Shown here: positions 1-7,528 of the stretch, piece by piece | Position numbering within the stretch: position 1 is the stretch's first letter | How the letters are laid out: each line of letters opens with the position of its first letter | DNA from: Bacteroidota bacterium | GTDB taxonomy: Bacteria > Bacteroidota > Bacteroidia > Bacteroidales > GCA-2748055 | Reading direction: 5' to 3' | Assembly: GCA_030592605.1 (NCBI GenBank) | Contig: JAUVIT010000047.1 | Coordinates: 1 to 9,052 of the forward strand | DNA: 9,052 bases | Program-made: the position numbers and the translations under genes | Notes under the pieces: generated by a model | Database searches by the model: none | Seen by the model: only the letters and a program-made list of their open reading frames with translations | Told to the model about the DNA's origin: nothing

Positions 1-653
1 ACAAGCTGATGGAGCACTACGAAATAGAGCCCAATGAAAAATATCCCTTAACCCGGCTTTATGAAGCGTATAATTCAAATATCAATTTTCGTCTCACAGA
101 ATTTATGTCTGTGGAAATTTCTGTGATGGACCATGATCCGGAGTACGCAGCCAATATAGCCAATGATATTTCGGCCCTTGTGGATACAGTATTCAACAGT
201 ATGAAAAAAGAGCGTGCCCTGAAGGCCTTCTTCCTGGTGGAACGCGAGTATCTGGAGGCAGCGCAGAAACTTGCTGCAATGCAGGACTCCATGGATTATT
301 TGAGTGCTCAGGTTTCTGAAAATCTGAAGACAAGCGGTGATCCTATCAATAACCTGATTAAGGTTATCTCGGAGAATGGGGCCCTCTATATTACTATGAT
401 GAATATGGTTAGATACGAAACGGCCCTGGTTACCGATTTGAGTCTCAAATACAAAGAGGCCAGGCTTGAATCCGAACAGAACCTGCCTCATAAATTTGTG
501 GTGGAGCAGGCCTATCCTTCAGAGAAGAAGGCCTATCCAAAGAAATCGCTGATTGTTATCGTATCTACCTTTGCTTCACTTTTATTCGCATTAATTGTGC
601 TGATTATCATTGATAACATCAGGGCCAGAGTGGCCATTCAGGAAGAGAAATGA
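1..653 (+). CDS. Wzz-type polysaccharide chain-length determinant, C-terminal part (5' truncated by window edge)
   Basis: The first in-window ATG is at position 9, but the frame is open to the window edge (codons for K and L precede it) and the N-terminal membrane helix expected of this family is absent, so the gene almost certainly starts upstream. Numbering from the ATG at 9, residues about 34-62 (SVEISVMDHDPEYAANIAND and following) match the Wzz/GNVR pattern in which a short beta element is followed by D-P-x-x-A-A-x-I-A-N. Residues about 65-155 are charged and helical, probably the periplasmic coiled-coil arm. A proline-containing stretch (EQAYPSEKKAYPKK, 166-179) leads into a C-terminal transmembrane helix (about 180-201) and a short basic cytoplasmic tail. 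Known role of the family: inner-membrane co-polymerase that sets the modal length of O-antigen or exopolysaccharide. No tyrosine-kinase domain follows the helix, so this is the kinase-less form. Its stop overlaps the start of the next gene by ATGA, indicating translational coupling. Confidence 0.82.
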   Translation, partial: KLMEHYEIEPNEKYPLTRLYEAYNSNINFRLTEFMSVEISVMDHDPEYAANIANDISALVDTVFNSMKKERALKAFFLVEREYLEAAQKLAAMQDSMDYLSAQVSENLKTSGDPINNLIKVISENGALYITMMNMVRYETALVTDLSLKYKEARLESEQNLPHKFVVEQAYPSEKKAYPKKSLIVIVSTFASLLFALIVLIIIDNIRARVAIQEEK

Positions 654-2104
654 TAAACGTAATCCAGTCCAGGTACCCGAAGGCTCTACTTTGGGGAATC
701 CTGATCTCCTTCATTGCGCTGAACAGCATCATGCTTGCCTTGGAGATCTACTATATTCCCCTTCTTCCTGCTGTGTTGTTGTTCCTTACACTGGCTATTG
801 TTGCTGCGGATAAATACCTGCTGGTCATTGTTTTTTTTGTACCTGTTTCTGTGCCCCTGAGTAGACTGGTGGAGGGTTTGACCATCGATATGTACCTTCC
901 GACGGAACCCTTACTGGCCGGATTGCTGCTGCTTTATATGCTTAAGTACCTGATGGCCGACAGGATCGATCTGAAGGTACTCCGGCATCCTGTTACCCTG
1001 GCAATTTATTTTCATTTGGGCTGGTTGTTTATCACCTGTCTTACCAGCACCGATCTTATGGTCTCCTTTAAGATGCTTATTTCAAGGCTCTGGTTTATCG
1101 TGGGCTTCTACTTGCTGGCGACACAACTATTCAGACAGGAGAAGCGCATGCACACTTATGTTTGGCTGATAGTAATAAGCTTTACGGGAGTGATTATCTA
1201 TGCGATTTTCAACCATATGCAGTACGGGCTTGATAACCAGGTGATGGCTCATCGTGTGGCTAGTCCCTTCTACAAGGACCATACTTCTTATGGAGCTAGC
1301 CTGGGCTTTCTGCTACCCGTATTGGCAGGGCTCTTTCTGTTAATCAAACGGGAAAATATCAATAGCAGGTTCCTGATGGTCTTGTTGATACTGCTCTATG
1401 TCTTTGCCACCGTGGTCTCTTATACCAGGGCTACCTGGTTGAGTATTCTGGCCTCGATTGGATTCTGGGCCATTCTAAAATTGAAAATACGCTTTGAGAT
1501 TGTGCTGGTGGGGGCCGCCATCCTGGTGGGACTCTTTTTTTCAGTCCGGACCGAGATGATGATACAGTTGGAGCAGAACCGGGTGGAATCTTCAGGGGAA
1601 TTCTCCGAACATGTCCAGTCCATCTCAAATATCTCCACCGACCAGTCCAATCTGGAAAGACTCAACCGGTGGAGCTGTGCTTTGAGGATGTGGCAGGATA
1701 AACCTTTTTTTGGCTTTGGGCCGGGTACCTACCAGTTTGAATATGGACGCTACCAGCGTTCTTATGAGAAAACACAGATCAGTACCGACTTTGGTACCAT
1801 GGGTACTGCGCACAGCGAGTATCTTGGGCCTCTGGCAGAAACGGGTGTTTTGGGGCTGCTTAGCATCTTGTTGGTGATTGGAGCCACGCTCTATACAGGC
1901 ATCCGGGTTTACCTGACATCGAAGAAACGTAGCATCAGGATCTTTTCTCTTGCCGTGCTGGTGGGATTGGTATCCTACTATATGCATGGACTGCTGAACA
2001 ATTTTCTGGATACCGATAAGATTTCTGTCCTTTTCTGGGGATTTACGGCTTTGCTAGTGGCCATGGATATCTACCACCGGGATCTGCCAGAAGAAAATAT
2101 CTAA
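650..2104 (+). CDS. O-antigen ligase / polymerase family membrane protein (Wzy_C domain)
   Basis: A 484-residue, very hydrophobic protein with roughly ten or more transmembrane segments and one long soluble loop at about residues 300-395. The loop carries the Wzy_C/WaaL signature: N-R-W at 339-341, then W-x-x-x-P-F-F-G-F-G-P-G (P352 to G359), then a histidine (H388) in TAHSEYLGPLAETG, followed by renewed hydrophobic helices. In known members this periplasmic loop holds the residues that act on undecaprenyl-diphosphate-linked glycans, either polymerising repeat units or transferring the finished chain to lipid A core, or in some systems to protein. Sequence alone does not separate ligase from polymerase. 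The start at 650 overlaps the preceding Wzz-like stop by four bases (ATGA), which supports both the start choice and a common transcript. The stop lies only five bases from the 3' end of the convergent phosphatase gene, so this looks like the last gene of a polysaccharide cluster lying to the left. Family confidence is high; the exact reaction is unresolved. Confidence 0.85.
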   Translation: MINVIQSRYPKALLWGILISFIALNSIMLALEIYYIPLLPAVLLFLTLAIVAADKYLLVIVFFVPVSVPLSRLVEGLTIDMYLPTEPLLAGLLLLYMLKYLMADRIDLKVLRHPVTLAIYFHLGWLFITCLTSTDLMVSFKMLISRLWFIVGFYLLATQLFRQEKRMHTYVWLIVISFTGVIIYAIFNHMQYGLDNQVMAHRVASPFYKDHTSYGASLGFLLPVLAGLFLLIKRENINSRFLMVLLILLYVFATVVSYTRATWLSILASIGFWAILKLKIRFEIVLVGAAILVGLFFSVRTEMMIQLEQNRVESSGEFSEHVQSISNISTDQSNLERLNRWSCALRMWQDKPFFGFGPGTYQFEYGRYQRSYEKTQISTDFGTMGTAHSEYLGPLAETGVLGLLSILLVIGATLYTGIRVYLTSKKRSIRIFSLAVLVGLVSYYMHGLLNNFLDTDKISVLFWGFTALLVAMDIYHRDLPEENI

Positions 2105-2109
2105 GTGGC

Positions 2110-3354
2110 CTAAGAGAATCCTTTAACTCCCGGAAATTGTGCTCCAATAATGGAGATATCGTCAAAGATCGCCGCAGAACCTTCCAGGATTTTTTGATTT
2201 TCAATAATGGTCTGGATATTGTCTTCCAGGGGATTGTTATTAATTAGCTCCTTTTCCAGGTTCTCAGTTCCAAATTCAATGCCTGAATCCTGAATGACTT
2301 CCACCAGGCCATCGGTGTAGCAGAACAGCTTGGCAGGCTCTTCAAGGGAGATTACGGCCTCGTTTACAAAGGGGAGATCGTCCAACATTCCCATCCCCAC
2401 ACATCCACTGGCAAGTTGGGTCAGTCTTTTTGATTCTGGCTCATAGAGTAGGGGTGGGTTGTGCCCTGCATTTATATACTTTAGTTCCCTGGTAAGGTAG
2501 TGATACCTGGCAATAAAAAGTGTGATAAATTTCTCACCTTTGGCACTGTTCATCACCGTTGTATTCAGACGGTGCAGGGTATCGGTAAGCCCTTTGTCGG
2601 CAGTAAACAGTGCACGCAAATTGGCCTGGAAGTTGGACATAAGGATGGCAGCTGAGATTCCCTTTCCAGATACATCAGCAATACAGAAACCCACCTCATC
2701 CTTGCTAAGCTGAATCACATCGTAGTAGTCCCCACCAACCTCAAAATGAGGATGGTAAAAGGCTTTTAAATGAATATATTTATTGGAGGGAAGCTTCTCA
2801 TTGGCCGGGATTAACATGGTCTGCATCTTACTGGCCAGTTCCATCTCCCGCTTCAATGCTTCCTGGCGAAGGGACTCCTGAAACAGTCTCTTGTTTTCAA
2901 TGGCAACAACGATGATATTGGAGAGTGTCTGTATGAAACGAAGGTGCTTGATTATGGGGCTGACCCCTTCACCTTCCTCCTCAATATCACCAATCAATAC
3001 AAAGGCTATGGCTTCATCCTTGTGGGATACTGGAATTACAATATCAACCAGTTCGGGGAAATGTTGAGGTTCAGATGTAATGAATGAAATCTCTTCATAG
3101 GGCATGAGATCCCGCTTCACATCAACCTTTTCAAAGAAACTGTTACCGAATCCGGAGTTAAGCAGGCACTCCCACTTATCTGAAAATTTCATTACAATGA
3201 CCTTCCCGATATCCAGGTCGTCAGTCAACATTTTCTCATAACGGCGAATCAGTTCGCTGGTCGACACATTGTCGTTGATTGCCAGTGTAATATCAAGCAA
3301 TGCATTTAACTTGAATGTGGATACTTTGAGCCGGTTATCTGAGAATTTACCCAT
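2110..3354 (-). CDS. GAF-domain SpoIIE/RsbU-type PP2C serine phosphatase
   Basis: A 414-residue cytoplasmic protein. Residues about 10-155 resemble a GAF sensor domain. Residues about 155-183 form a helical linker ending in ASKMQTMLIP, the usual connector ahead of SpoIIE/RsbU catalytic domains. The phosphatase domain (about 190-408) retains its key motifs: GGDYYD (207-212), DVSGKG (227-232), AGHNPP (296-301), YTDGL (346-350) and DDIS (398-401). The metal-binding aspartates of these motifs are all present, so the enzyme should be active. Relatives dephosphorylate a serine on an anti-sigma-factor antagonist (STAS protein) in partner-switching control of sigma factors or other outputs. No STAS protein, HPK-like kinase or sigma factor lies in the window, so its partner is unknown. 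There is no receiver or transmembrane region, so input is presumably a cytoplasmic small ligand or protein sensed by the GAF domain. The start codon lies 14 bases downstream of the efp stop, suggesting co-transcription. No Shine-Dalgarno sequence is visible. Confidence 0.92.
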   Translation of the reverse strand: MGKFSDNRLKVSTFKLNALLDITLAINDNVSTSELIRRYEKMLTDDLDIGKVIVMKFSDKWECLLNSGFGNSFFEKVDVKRDLMPYEEISFITSEPQHFPELVDIVIPVSHKDEAIAFVLIGDIEEEGEGVSPIIKHLRFIQTLSNIIVVAIENKRLFQESLRQEALKREMELASKMQTMLIPANEKLPSNKYIHLKAFYHPHFEVGGDYYDVIQLSKDEVGFCIADVSGKGISAAILMSNFQANLRALFTADKGLTDTLHRLNTTVMNSAKGEKFITLFIARYHYLTRELKYINAGHNPPLLYEPESKRLTQLASGCVGMGMLDDLPFVNEAVISLEEPAKLFCYTDGLVEVIQDSGIEFGTENLEKELINNNPLEDNIQTIIENQKILEGSAAIFDDISIIGAQFPGVKGFS

Positions 3355-3368
3355 ATACTGGTTTTTGC

Positions 3369-3938
3369 CTATTTTTTAACCCGTTCAGAGTATGATCTGT
3401 CCCGTGTATCAACTTTAATCGTTTCCCCGGTATCGATAAACAGGGGCACCATGACCTTGGCTCCTGTCTCCAGTTCAGCCGGCTTCTGGGCTGAGGAGGA
3501 GGCTGTGTTCCCTTTTTCCCCGGGTTCTGTGTAGGTGATCTGGAGCTCAACAAAGGGAGGCAGGTCGACCGTAAGCGGAGTTTCGGTATCGGCATGTACG
3601 ACGATTTCCACAGCTTGCCCCTCTTTCATAAGGTCGGCATTCTCGATCATATCGGCTTGTATGGAGATCTGTTCAAAGGTCTCCAGATGCATAAAGTTCA
3701 ATCCCAGATCGTCTGTATAGAGGAACTGGTAAGGTCTCCTCTCCACCCTTGCAGTATTGACCTTAACACCTGCAGAAAAAGTGTTTTCAATGACTTTTCC
3801 TGTGGTCAGACTCTTCAGTTTGGTTCTTACAAATGCCGGCCCCTTTCCGGGCTTTACATGTTGAAACTGAACGATAGTATAGAGGTCATTATTAAATTCA
3901 AGGCACAATCCGTTTCTAAAATCTGATGTTGAAGCCAT
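3369..3938 (-). CDS. efp: Elongation factor P
   Basis: A 189-residue protein, the normal EF-P length. Domain I (about 1-65) has [10 protein letters not shown] and the tip loop VKPGKGPAF, with the functionally critical lysine at K32. Domain II (about 66-128) contains [11 protein letters not shown] and [10 protein letters not shown], typical of the family. Domain III (about 130-189) has [25 protein letters not shown] and the closing [16 protein letters not shown] signature. EF-P binds between the P and E sites of the ribosome and relieves stalling at consecutive prolines by reaching K32 towards the peptidyl-tRNA CCA end. The loop reads P-G-K-G-P, a form reported in actinobacteria to work without modification of the lysine; no modification enzyme gene lies nearby. 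The gene sits 53 bases after tsaB on the same strand, with an AT-rich inverted repeat between them, and 14 bases before the phosphatase gene. The ATG start matches the family N-terminus (M-A-x-T-x-D-F). Confidence 0.97.
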   Translation of the reverse strand: MASTSDFRNGLCLEFNNDLYTIVQFQHVKPGKGPAFVRTKLKSLTTGKVIENTFSAGVKVNTARVERRPYQFLYTDDLGLNFMHLETFEQISIQADMIENADLMKEGQAVEIVVHADTETPLTVDLPPFVELQITYTEPGEKGNTASSSAQKPAELETGAKVMVPLFIDTGETIKVDTRDRSYSERVKK

Positions 3939-3957
3939 ATAATCTGTTTATAATGTA

Positions 3958-3973
3958 AATATATCAATATATT
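3958..3973. repeat. AT-only inverted repeat upstream of efp
   Basis: AATATAT (3958-3964) and ATATATT (3967-3973) are perfect reverse complements separated by CA. The repeat lies in the 53-base tsaB-efp gap, its near edge 19 bases upstream of the efp ATG (3938). On the minus strand TATATTTA in this stretch resembles the TAnnTTTG -7 box at seven of eight positions, but I see no matching TTTG about 20 bases upstream. It could be an operator, part of an efp promoter, or simply AT-rich spacer. It has no GC stem and no following T tract to suggest a terminator. Confidence 0.35.
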
Positions 3974-3991
3974 ATTTGATTACTCTGTCGC

Positions 3992-4711
3992 CTAAAGCAC
4001 CTTCTTTTTGGGTACCGTAGCTATGAAATCTTTCAGGTAGAAGGGTTCGAAATAGGCCACATCTTCAAATTGCCTAAGCTGATATTTTTTGAGTACGGGA
4101 GTTATCATCGAGGCTGCCGAGGGATTGATTCCATCAATAAAATGGGCAGAGGGATGATCCAGGACCGCCTTACATTTATCAGCTCCGTTTCCAAAAAAGC
4201 AAACCTGATGTGACCCCAGAATCTTCTGATAACTCTCCTCATCTATAACATCGGCCGACACCTCCCTGAAGAGATCGCTTTCAAGGGTATAAAATCCGGC
4301 ATATACCTCCATTCTCCTGGCGTCCAGCATTGGACAAAGCAATAGGCGCTCGCCATGGATTGTGATCAGTTCCCTGACTGCAGCATGGGAATGCACACTG
4401 CTTGCCATGTTCTCCAGAGTACCCGAGGCAATCAAGGGTATTTCAAGGGCATAGGCAAGTCCTTTGGCTGTGGAGACCCCTATTCTTAAACCAGTATAAG
4501 AACCCGGACCTTTGCTTACTGCAATGGCATCGAGGTCTTTAAGTTCTTTTCCAGCCTGGGCTACAGCTTGTCGGATAAATGTGTTTAAGAGGCTGGCATG
4601 CGACCTTTCCTGGCCACTTTCGATAAGTGAAAGCTGCTGGGCCCCTACCGAAAGCGCAACCGAACAAATATCGGTGGCTGTTTCAATATGCAAGATAAGG
4701 GGACCTGTCAT
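3992..4711 (-). CDS. tsaB: tRNA threonylcarbamoyladenosine biosynthesis protein TsaB
   Basis: A 239-residue protein, close to the usual length of about 230. It opens with ILHIETATDICSVALS (6-21), the first strand of the ASKHA fold, and carries the TsaB hallmark KGPGSYTGLRIG (67-78) followed by VSTAKGLAYAL. TsaB is a catalytically inactive paralogue of TsaD. It dimerises with TsaD and works with TsaE and TsaC/Sua5 to install t6A at position 37 of ANN-decoding tRNAs in the cytoplasm. The zinc-binding histidine motif of TsaD is absent, as expected. The C-terminal half (about 110-239) is less conserved, as usual, and ends in a basic PKKKVL tail. The start is six bases after the stop of the efflux adaptor gene, so the gene is very probably translated from the same message as tolC and the adaptor. 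tsaB is generally essential, which makes this placement notable. No other t6A gene is in the window. Confidence 0.95.
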   Translation of the reverse strand: MTGPLILHIETATDICSVALSVGAQQLSLIESGQERSHASLLNTFIRQAVAQAGKELKDLDAIAVSKGPGSYTGLRIGVSTAKGLAYALEIPLIASGTLENMASSVHSHAAVRELITIHGERLLLCPMLDARRMEVYAGFYTLESDLFREVSADVIDEESYQKILGSHQVCFFGNGADKCKAVLDHPSAHFIDGINPSAASMITPVLKKYQLRQFEDVAYFEPFYLKDFIATVPKKKVL

Positions 4712-4717
4712 CAGCTC

Positions 4718-6067
4718 TTAATCCTTCTTCTTTTTATCACCAGCAAACAACTCTTCCTCGGAAACGACTTCCACAGGCAGGTCATTCTTCAGCTGTCGTG
4801 AAATGGCAGAATATGGAGAGACAATAATCTCCACATCTGGTTCAAGACCCTCGGTAATTTCAATGTAGTTATTATCCTGGATCCCTGTCTTAACATGCTT
4901 CATCCAGGCTTTCCCTTCCGATACAATAAAGACTACCACCATGGGCTCATCGCTGGATGCCGACTCCTCGGAGGGAAGTGTAACATTACTGACCGATCCG
5001 TCGGAGCTAAGCTGACCAATTTGCTGATCCTTATTTAGGGTAGCTGTTCCTGTGGTATCCATTCTTGTGGTAACCGCCTGGATGGGAATTGAATAGATGC
5101 CAGTTCTGCGATCCGTCTGGATATCCGCTGTGGCAGACATGCCCGGACGCAAGGGATATGGATTGGTTTCGGATATTTTATCTTCGTATGATTCAGCCAG
5201 AAGCAGGATCTTTACCATAAAATTGGTCACCTGGTCGGTGGTGACCCCGGTGGTATTGGCAGAGACCGGAATTTCGGAAACCACTCCTTTGAACTTGGTG
5301 TCTGGATAAGCATCTACTTCAATGAGAGCTGTGTCGCGGTTGGTTACCCGGACAATGTCGTTTTCATTGACCTCCACTTCCACCTCCATCCGGTTCAGAT
5401 TTGCAATGCGCAGCATTTCCGTTCCCGACATCATGGATGTTCCAACCACACGTTCTCCCAGTTCAACAGAGAGGCTCGATATGGTACCGTCCATGGGAGC
5501 ATAGATGGAAGTCTTGGTGAGGCTTTCATCCGCTTCGTCCAGGGTAGCCTGCGCACTCATCACTGAAAATTCAGCTGCCTCCTTCTCGGCAAGAGCACTG
5601 GTGTAGTTGGTGAGTGATTGTTCATACTCCGATGTTGAAATAGCCTCGTCTTCGTAAAGTTGTTTGCTCCTTTTGAAGTCTAGGTTGGTCATCTCCAGTT
5701 GGGCTTCTGTCTGCTTCTGCCTGGCTCTTGAATTGTTCAGGGAGGCTTCTGCCCGGTTCCGGGCCATCTGATAGGCTTCAGGCTTTATTTTAAGCAGGTA
5801 TTGACCCTTTACCACCTCGTCCCCCTCCCTGACCACAAGGTCCACAATTTCGCCCGATACATCGGGAGAGATAGCCACCTCTGTTTCGGGCTGAATTTTC
5901 CCGTTGGCGGTGATAACCTCAACAATTTCTCTCTCGATCCCTGATTCAACAGCAACCTTGAGGAATCCCTCATTCCCGAACCAGCCTTGTTTTTTTCCTA
6001 TGGCCAGTACGACAAGCAGGACTACTGCCGATACAACTATGATGATTAATAATTTCTTTGATTTCAT
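4718..6067 (-). CDS. Periplasmic adaptor subunit of a tripartite efflux system (MacA/HlyD-like membrane fusion protein)
   Basis: A 449-residue protein anchored by one N-terminal transmembrane helix (about 5-23, after MKSKK). Domain order is classical: a first half-lipoyl segment with SPDVSGEIVDLVVREGDEVVKGQ (about 67-90), an alpha-helical coiled-coil hairpin (about 96-185) that docks on TolC, a second half-lipoyl segment with SIYAPMDGTISSL (about 187-199) and VELGERVV, a beta-barrel domain (about 225-315, including RPGMSATADI), and a C-terminal membrane-proximal domain with IPIQAV and VKTGIQDNNYIEITEGL. A serine/threonine-rich stretch of about 45 residues (about 333-377) interrupts the membrane-proximal domain. 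The frame is open further upstream to an ATG at 6142, inside tolC, but the ATG at 6067 gives a proper membrane anchor and a 13-base gap after tolC, so I use it. Family members bridge an inner-membrane ABC or RND pump to TolC; no pump gene follows, tsaB does. The transported substrate cannot be inferred. Confidence 0.92.
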   Translation of the reverse strand: MKSKKLLIIIVVSAVVLLVVLAIGKKQGWFGNEGFLKVAVESGIEREIVEVITANGKIQPETEVAISPDVSGEIVDLVVREGDEVVKGQYLLKIKPEAYQMARNRAEASLNNSRARQKQTEAQLEMTNLDFKRSKQLYEDEAISTSEYEQSLTNYTSALAEKEAAEFSVMSAQATLDEADESLTKTSIYAPMDGTISSLSVELGERVVGTSMMSGTEMLRIANLNRMEVEVEVNENDIVRVTNRDTALIEVDAYPDTKFKGVVSEIPVSANTTGVTTDQVTNFMVKILLLAESYEDKISETNPYPLRPGMSATADIQTDRRTGIYSIPIQAVTTRMDTTGTATLNKDQQIGQLSSDGSVSNVTLPSEESASSDEPMVVVFIVSEGKAWMKHVKTGIQDNNYIEITEGLEPDVEIIVSPYSAISRQLKNDLPVEVVSEEELFAGDKKKKD

Positions 6068-6080
6068 GGAATAGCAATAT

Positions 6081-7505
6081 TTAAAGTGTGATGGGTTCTC
6101 CTCGGTAGAAATTGAGAATTTTTGTTTTGAAGATAAAGTCATACTTGGCCTGGAGCAGGTCAGATTGGGTGGCGATCAACTGGTTCTTGGACGTGTTGTA
6201 GTCCACTGTGTTTACCAGTCCCACCTCAAATTTCTTTTCGGTGTATTTAAATGACTCCTCCATTGATATTAAAGCTTCCTGTGTGGCATTGAATTTTTTA
6301 AGAGCGGCCAGGGCATCAGCATAGGACTGATGAACGCTTGCATAGAGAGTTAGCTTTCTGCTTTGAAGATCCAGCTTTGCATTTTCATGCATGATCCTGG
6401 CATTAGCAATATTGGTATTAATGGACCAGCTGTTAAAGATGGGGATGGTAAGTCCAAGACCAACTCCTGAAGATCTGTTGTCCCGTACCTGGTCGAGAAA
6501 TGGATAGGCTCCATAAATGGGGATTTCCTGAGGATAGCTTACCACTGGTTCTCCACTCATGGTTTGACCGATGGGTATCTGTTCAGGAGGTCCCACATCA
6601 ACGACTTGCTCCCGGATGTCGGAGTAGCCTGTGTTATAATTGGCCGAAAGGTAGAGCTGTGGTGAGCGCCCACCTTTTGCAATAGCCAATCCTCTTTCTG
6701 CACTCTCCATGCTCAATATGGCACTTTTTATGCTAGGCATTATATCTTCTGCAATGGCGTAGACGTCTTGTGCTTCGACCAGAAGTGGATTCTCATCCGG
6801 ATCGGCAAGTTCCGGGATGATCACTGCAAAAGCAGTATCGATGGGCAGATCCAGAATCTGTTGCAGATTCAGAAGGGAAATGGAAAGTTGATTTTCAGCA
6901 TTCACAAGGTTGAGTTCTTCGGATGCGTATTGTGCTTTTAGCTCCAGGAGATTACCCTTTGCAAGTTTACCGGCATCAACCATCTTTCCTGTACGCTCAA
7001 CCTGTTGTCCGGTGACCTCCATCTGACTTAAGGTTACTGCAACGAGCTCCCGGTTGAACATAATGGTCAGGTAAGCTGCAGCAATGCTAAGTGAGATTTC
7101 GTTTTTCACACTCTCGACATCTTCATAACTGGCCATCAGGTTCAGTTCGTTCTGCAGAATGGTATTCCTTACCTGAAGTCCGCTGAACAAATTTGTATAG
7201 GAGCTTAATCCAAAATTGTAGGAGCCAATCGACTGGTCATCTGTATACTGGTAGGTGGTCTGGTCCAGGGCGCGGCCCCAGGACTGATTGAAGCCTGCAT
7301 TTCCGCTCAGGCTGGGGATCTGTCCAAGCTTCGATTGCTTCAACAGGTTTTCGTTATATTCGGTGGTCAGAACCGATTGTTTAATCGTGATGTTGTTCTC
7401 CATGGCGTACCGGAGGCAGTCTTCGAGCGACCAGGCTTGCTGGGCAGCAAGAGAAAGACCCATAGCCAGCAATGCCAAAGAGAGGATGATTGATTTACGA
7501 ATCAT
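6081..7505 (-). CDS. TolC-family outer-membrane efflux channel
   Basis: A 474-residue protein with a clear signal peptide (MIRK, then a hydrophobic stretch, probable cleavage after SLAA at residue 21) and mature start QQAWSLEDCLRYAMENN, the characteristic first-helix motif of outer-membrane efflux proteins. Two repeated OEP halves follow (about 25-230 and 240-470), each made of long helices for the periplasmic tunnel with short barrel strands. The second half includes SSGVGLGLTIPIFNSWSINT, the usual strand-turn, and FEVGLVNTVDYNTSKNQL, where the turn before the last helix pair lies. Known role: a trimeric outer-membrane exit duct for efflux pumps or type I secretion. It is the first gene of the minus-strand run and precedes its likely partner adaptor by 13 bases. 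The ATG start has no Shine-Dalgarno sequence. A weak TAnnTTTG-like -7 box lies about 25 bases upstream. The substrate is unknown. Confidence 0.93.
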   Translation of the reverse strand: MIRKSIILSLALLAMGLSLAAQQAWSLEDCLRYAMENNITIKQSVLTTEYNENLLKQSKLGQIPSLSGNAGFNQSWGRALDQTTYQYTDDQSIGSYNFGLSSYTNLFSGLQVRNTILQNELNLMASYEDVESVKNEISLSIAAAYLTIMFNRELVAVTLSQMEVTGQQVERTGKMVDAGKLAKGNLLELKAQYASEELNLVNAENQLSISLLNLQQILDLPIDTAFAVIIPELADPDENPLLVEAQDVYAIAEDIMPSIKSAILSMESAERGLAIAKGGRSPQLYLSANYNTGYSDIREQVVDVGPPEQIPIGQTMSGEPVVSYPQEIPIYGAYPFLDQVRDNRSSGVGLGLTIPIFNSWSINTNIANARIMHENAKLDLQSRKLTLYASVHQSYADALAALKKFNATQEALISMEESFKYTEKKFEVGLVNTVDYNTSKNQLIATQSDLLQAKYDFIFKTKILNFYRGEPITL

Positions 7506-7528
7506 TATGCAGGTTTTTAAAAAGTCAT

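Noticed and set aside
2101..2125. Possible bidirectional terminator between the ligase/polymerase and phosphatase genes
   Set aside because: Only five bases separate the stops and no convincing stem with a T tract is visible.
2522..2713. Plus-strand open frame within the phosphatase gene
   Set aside because: It is antisense to the conserved catalytic domain (DVSGKG region) and has no independent support.
3347..3926. Long open frames in other phases and on the opposite strand across efp
   Set aside because: efp is unmistakable across its full length; the others are shadows without family motifs.
6068..6142. Upstream in-frame extension of the efflux adaptor starting at ATG 6142
   Set aside because: It adds 25 polar residues ahead of the membrane anchor and overlaps the tolC 3' coding end; the ATG at 6067 gives a normal N-terminus and operon spacing.
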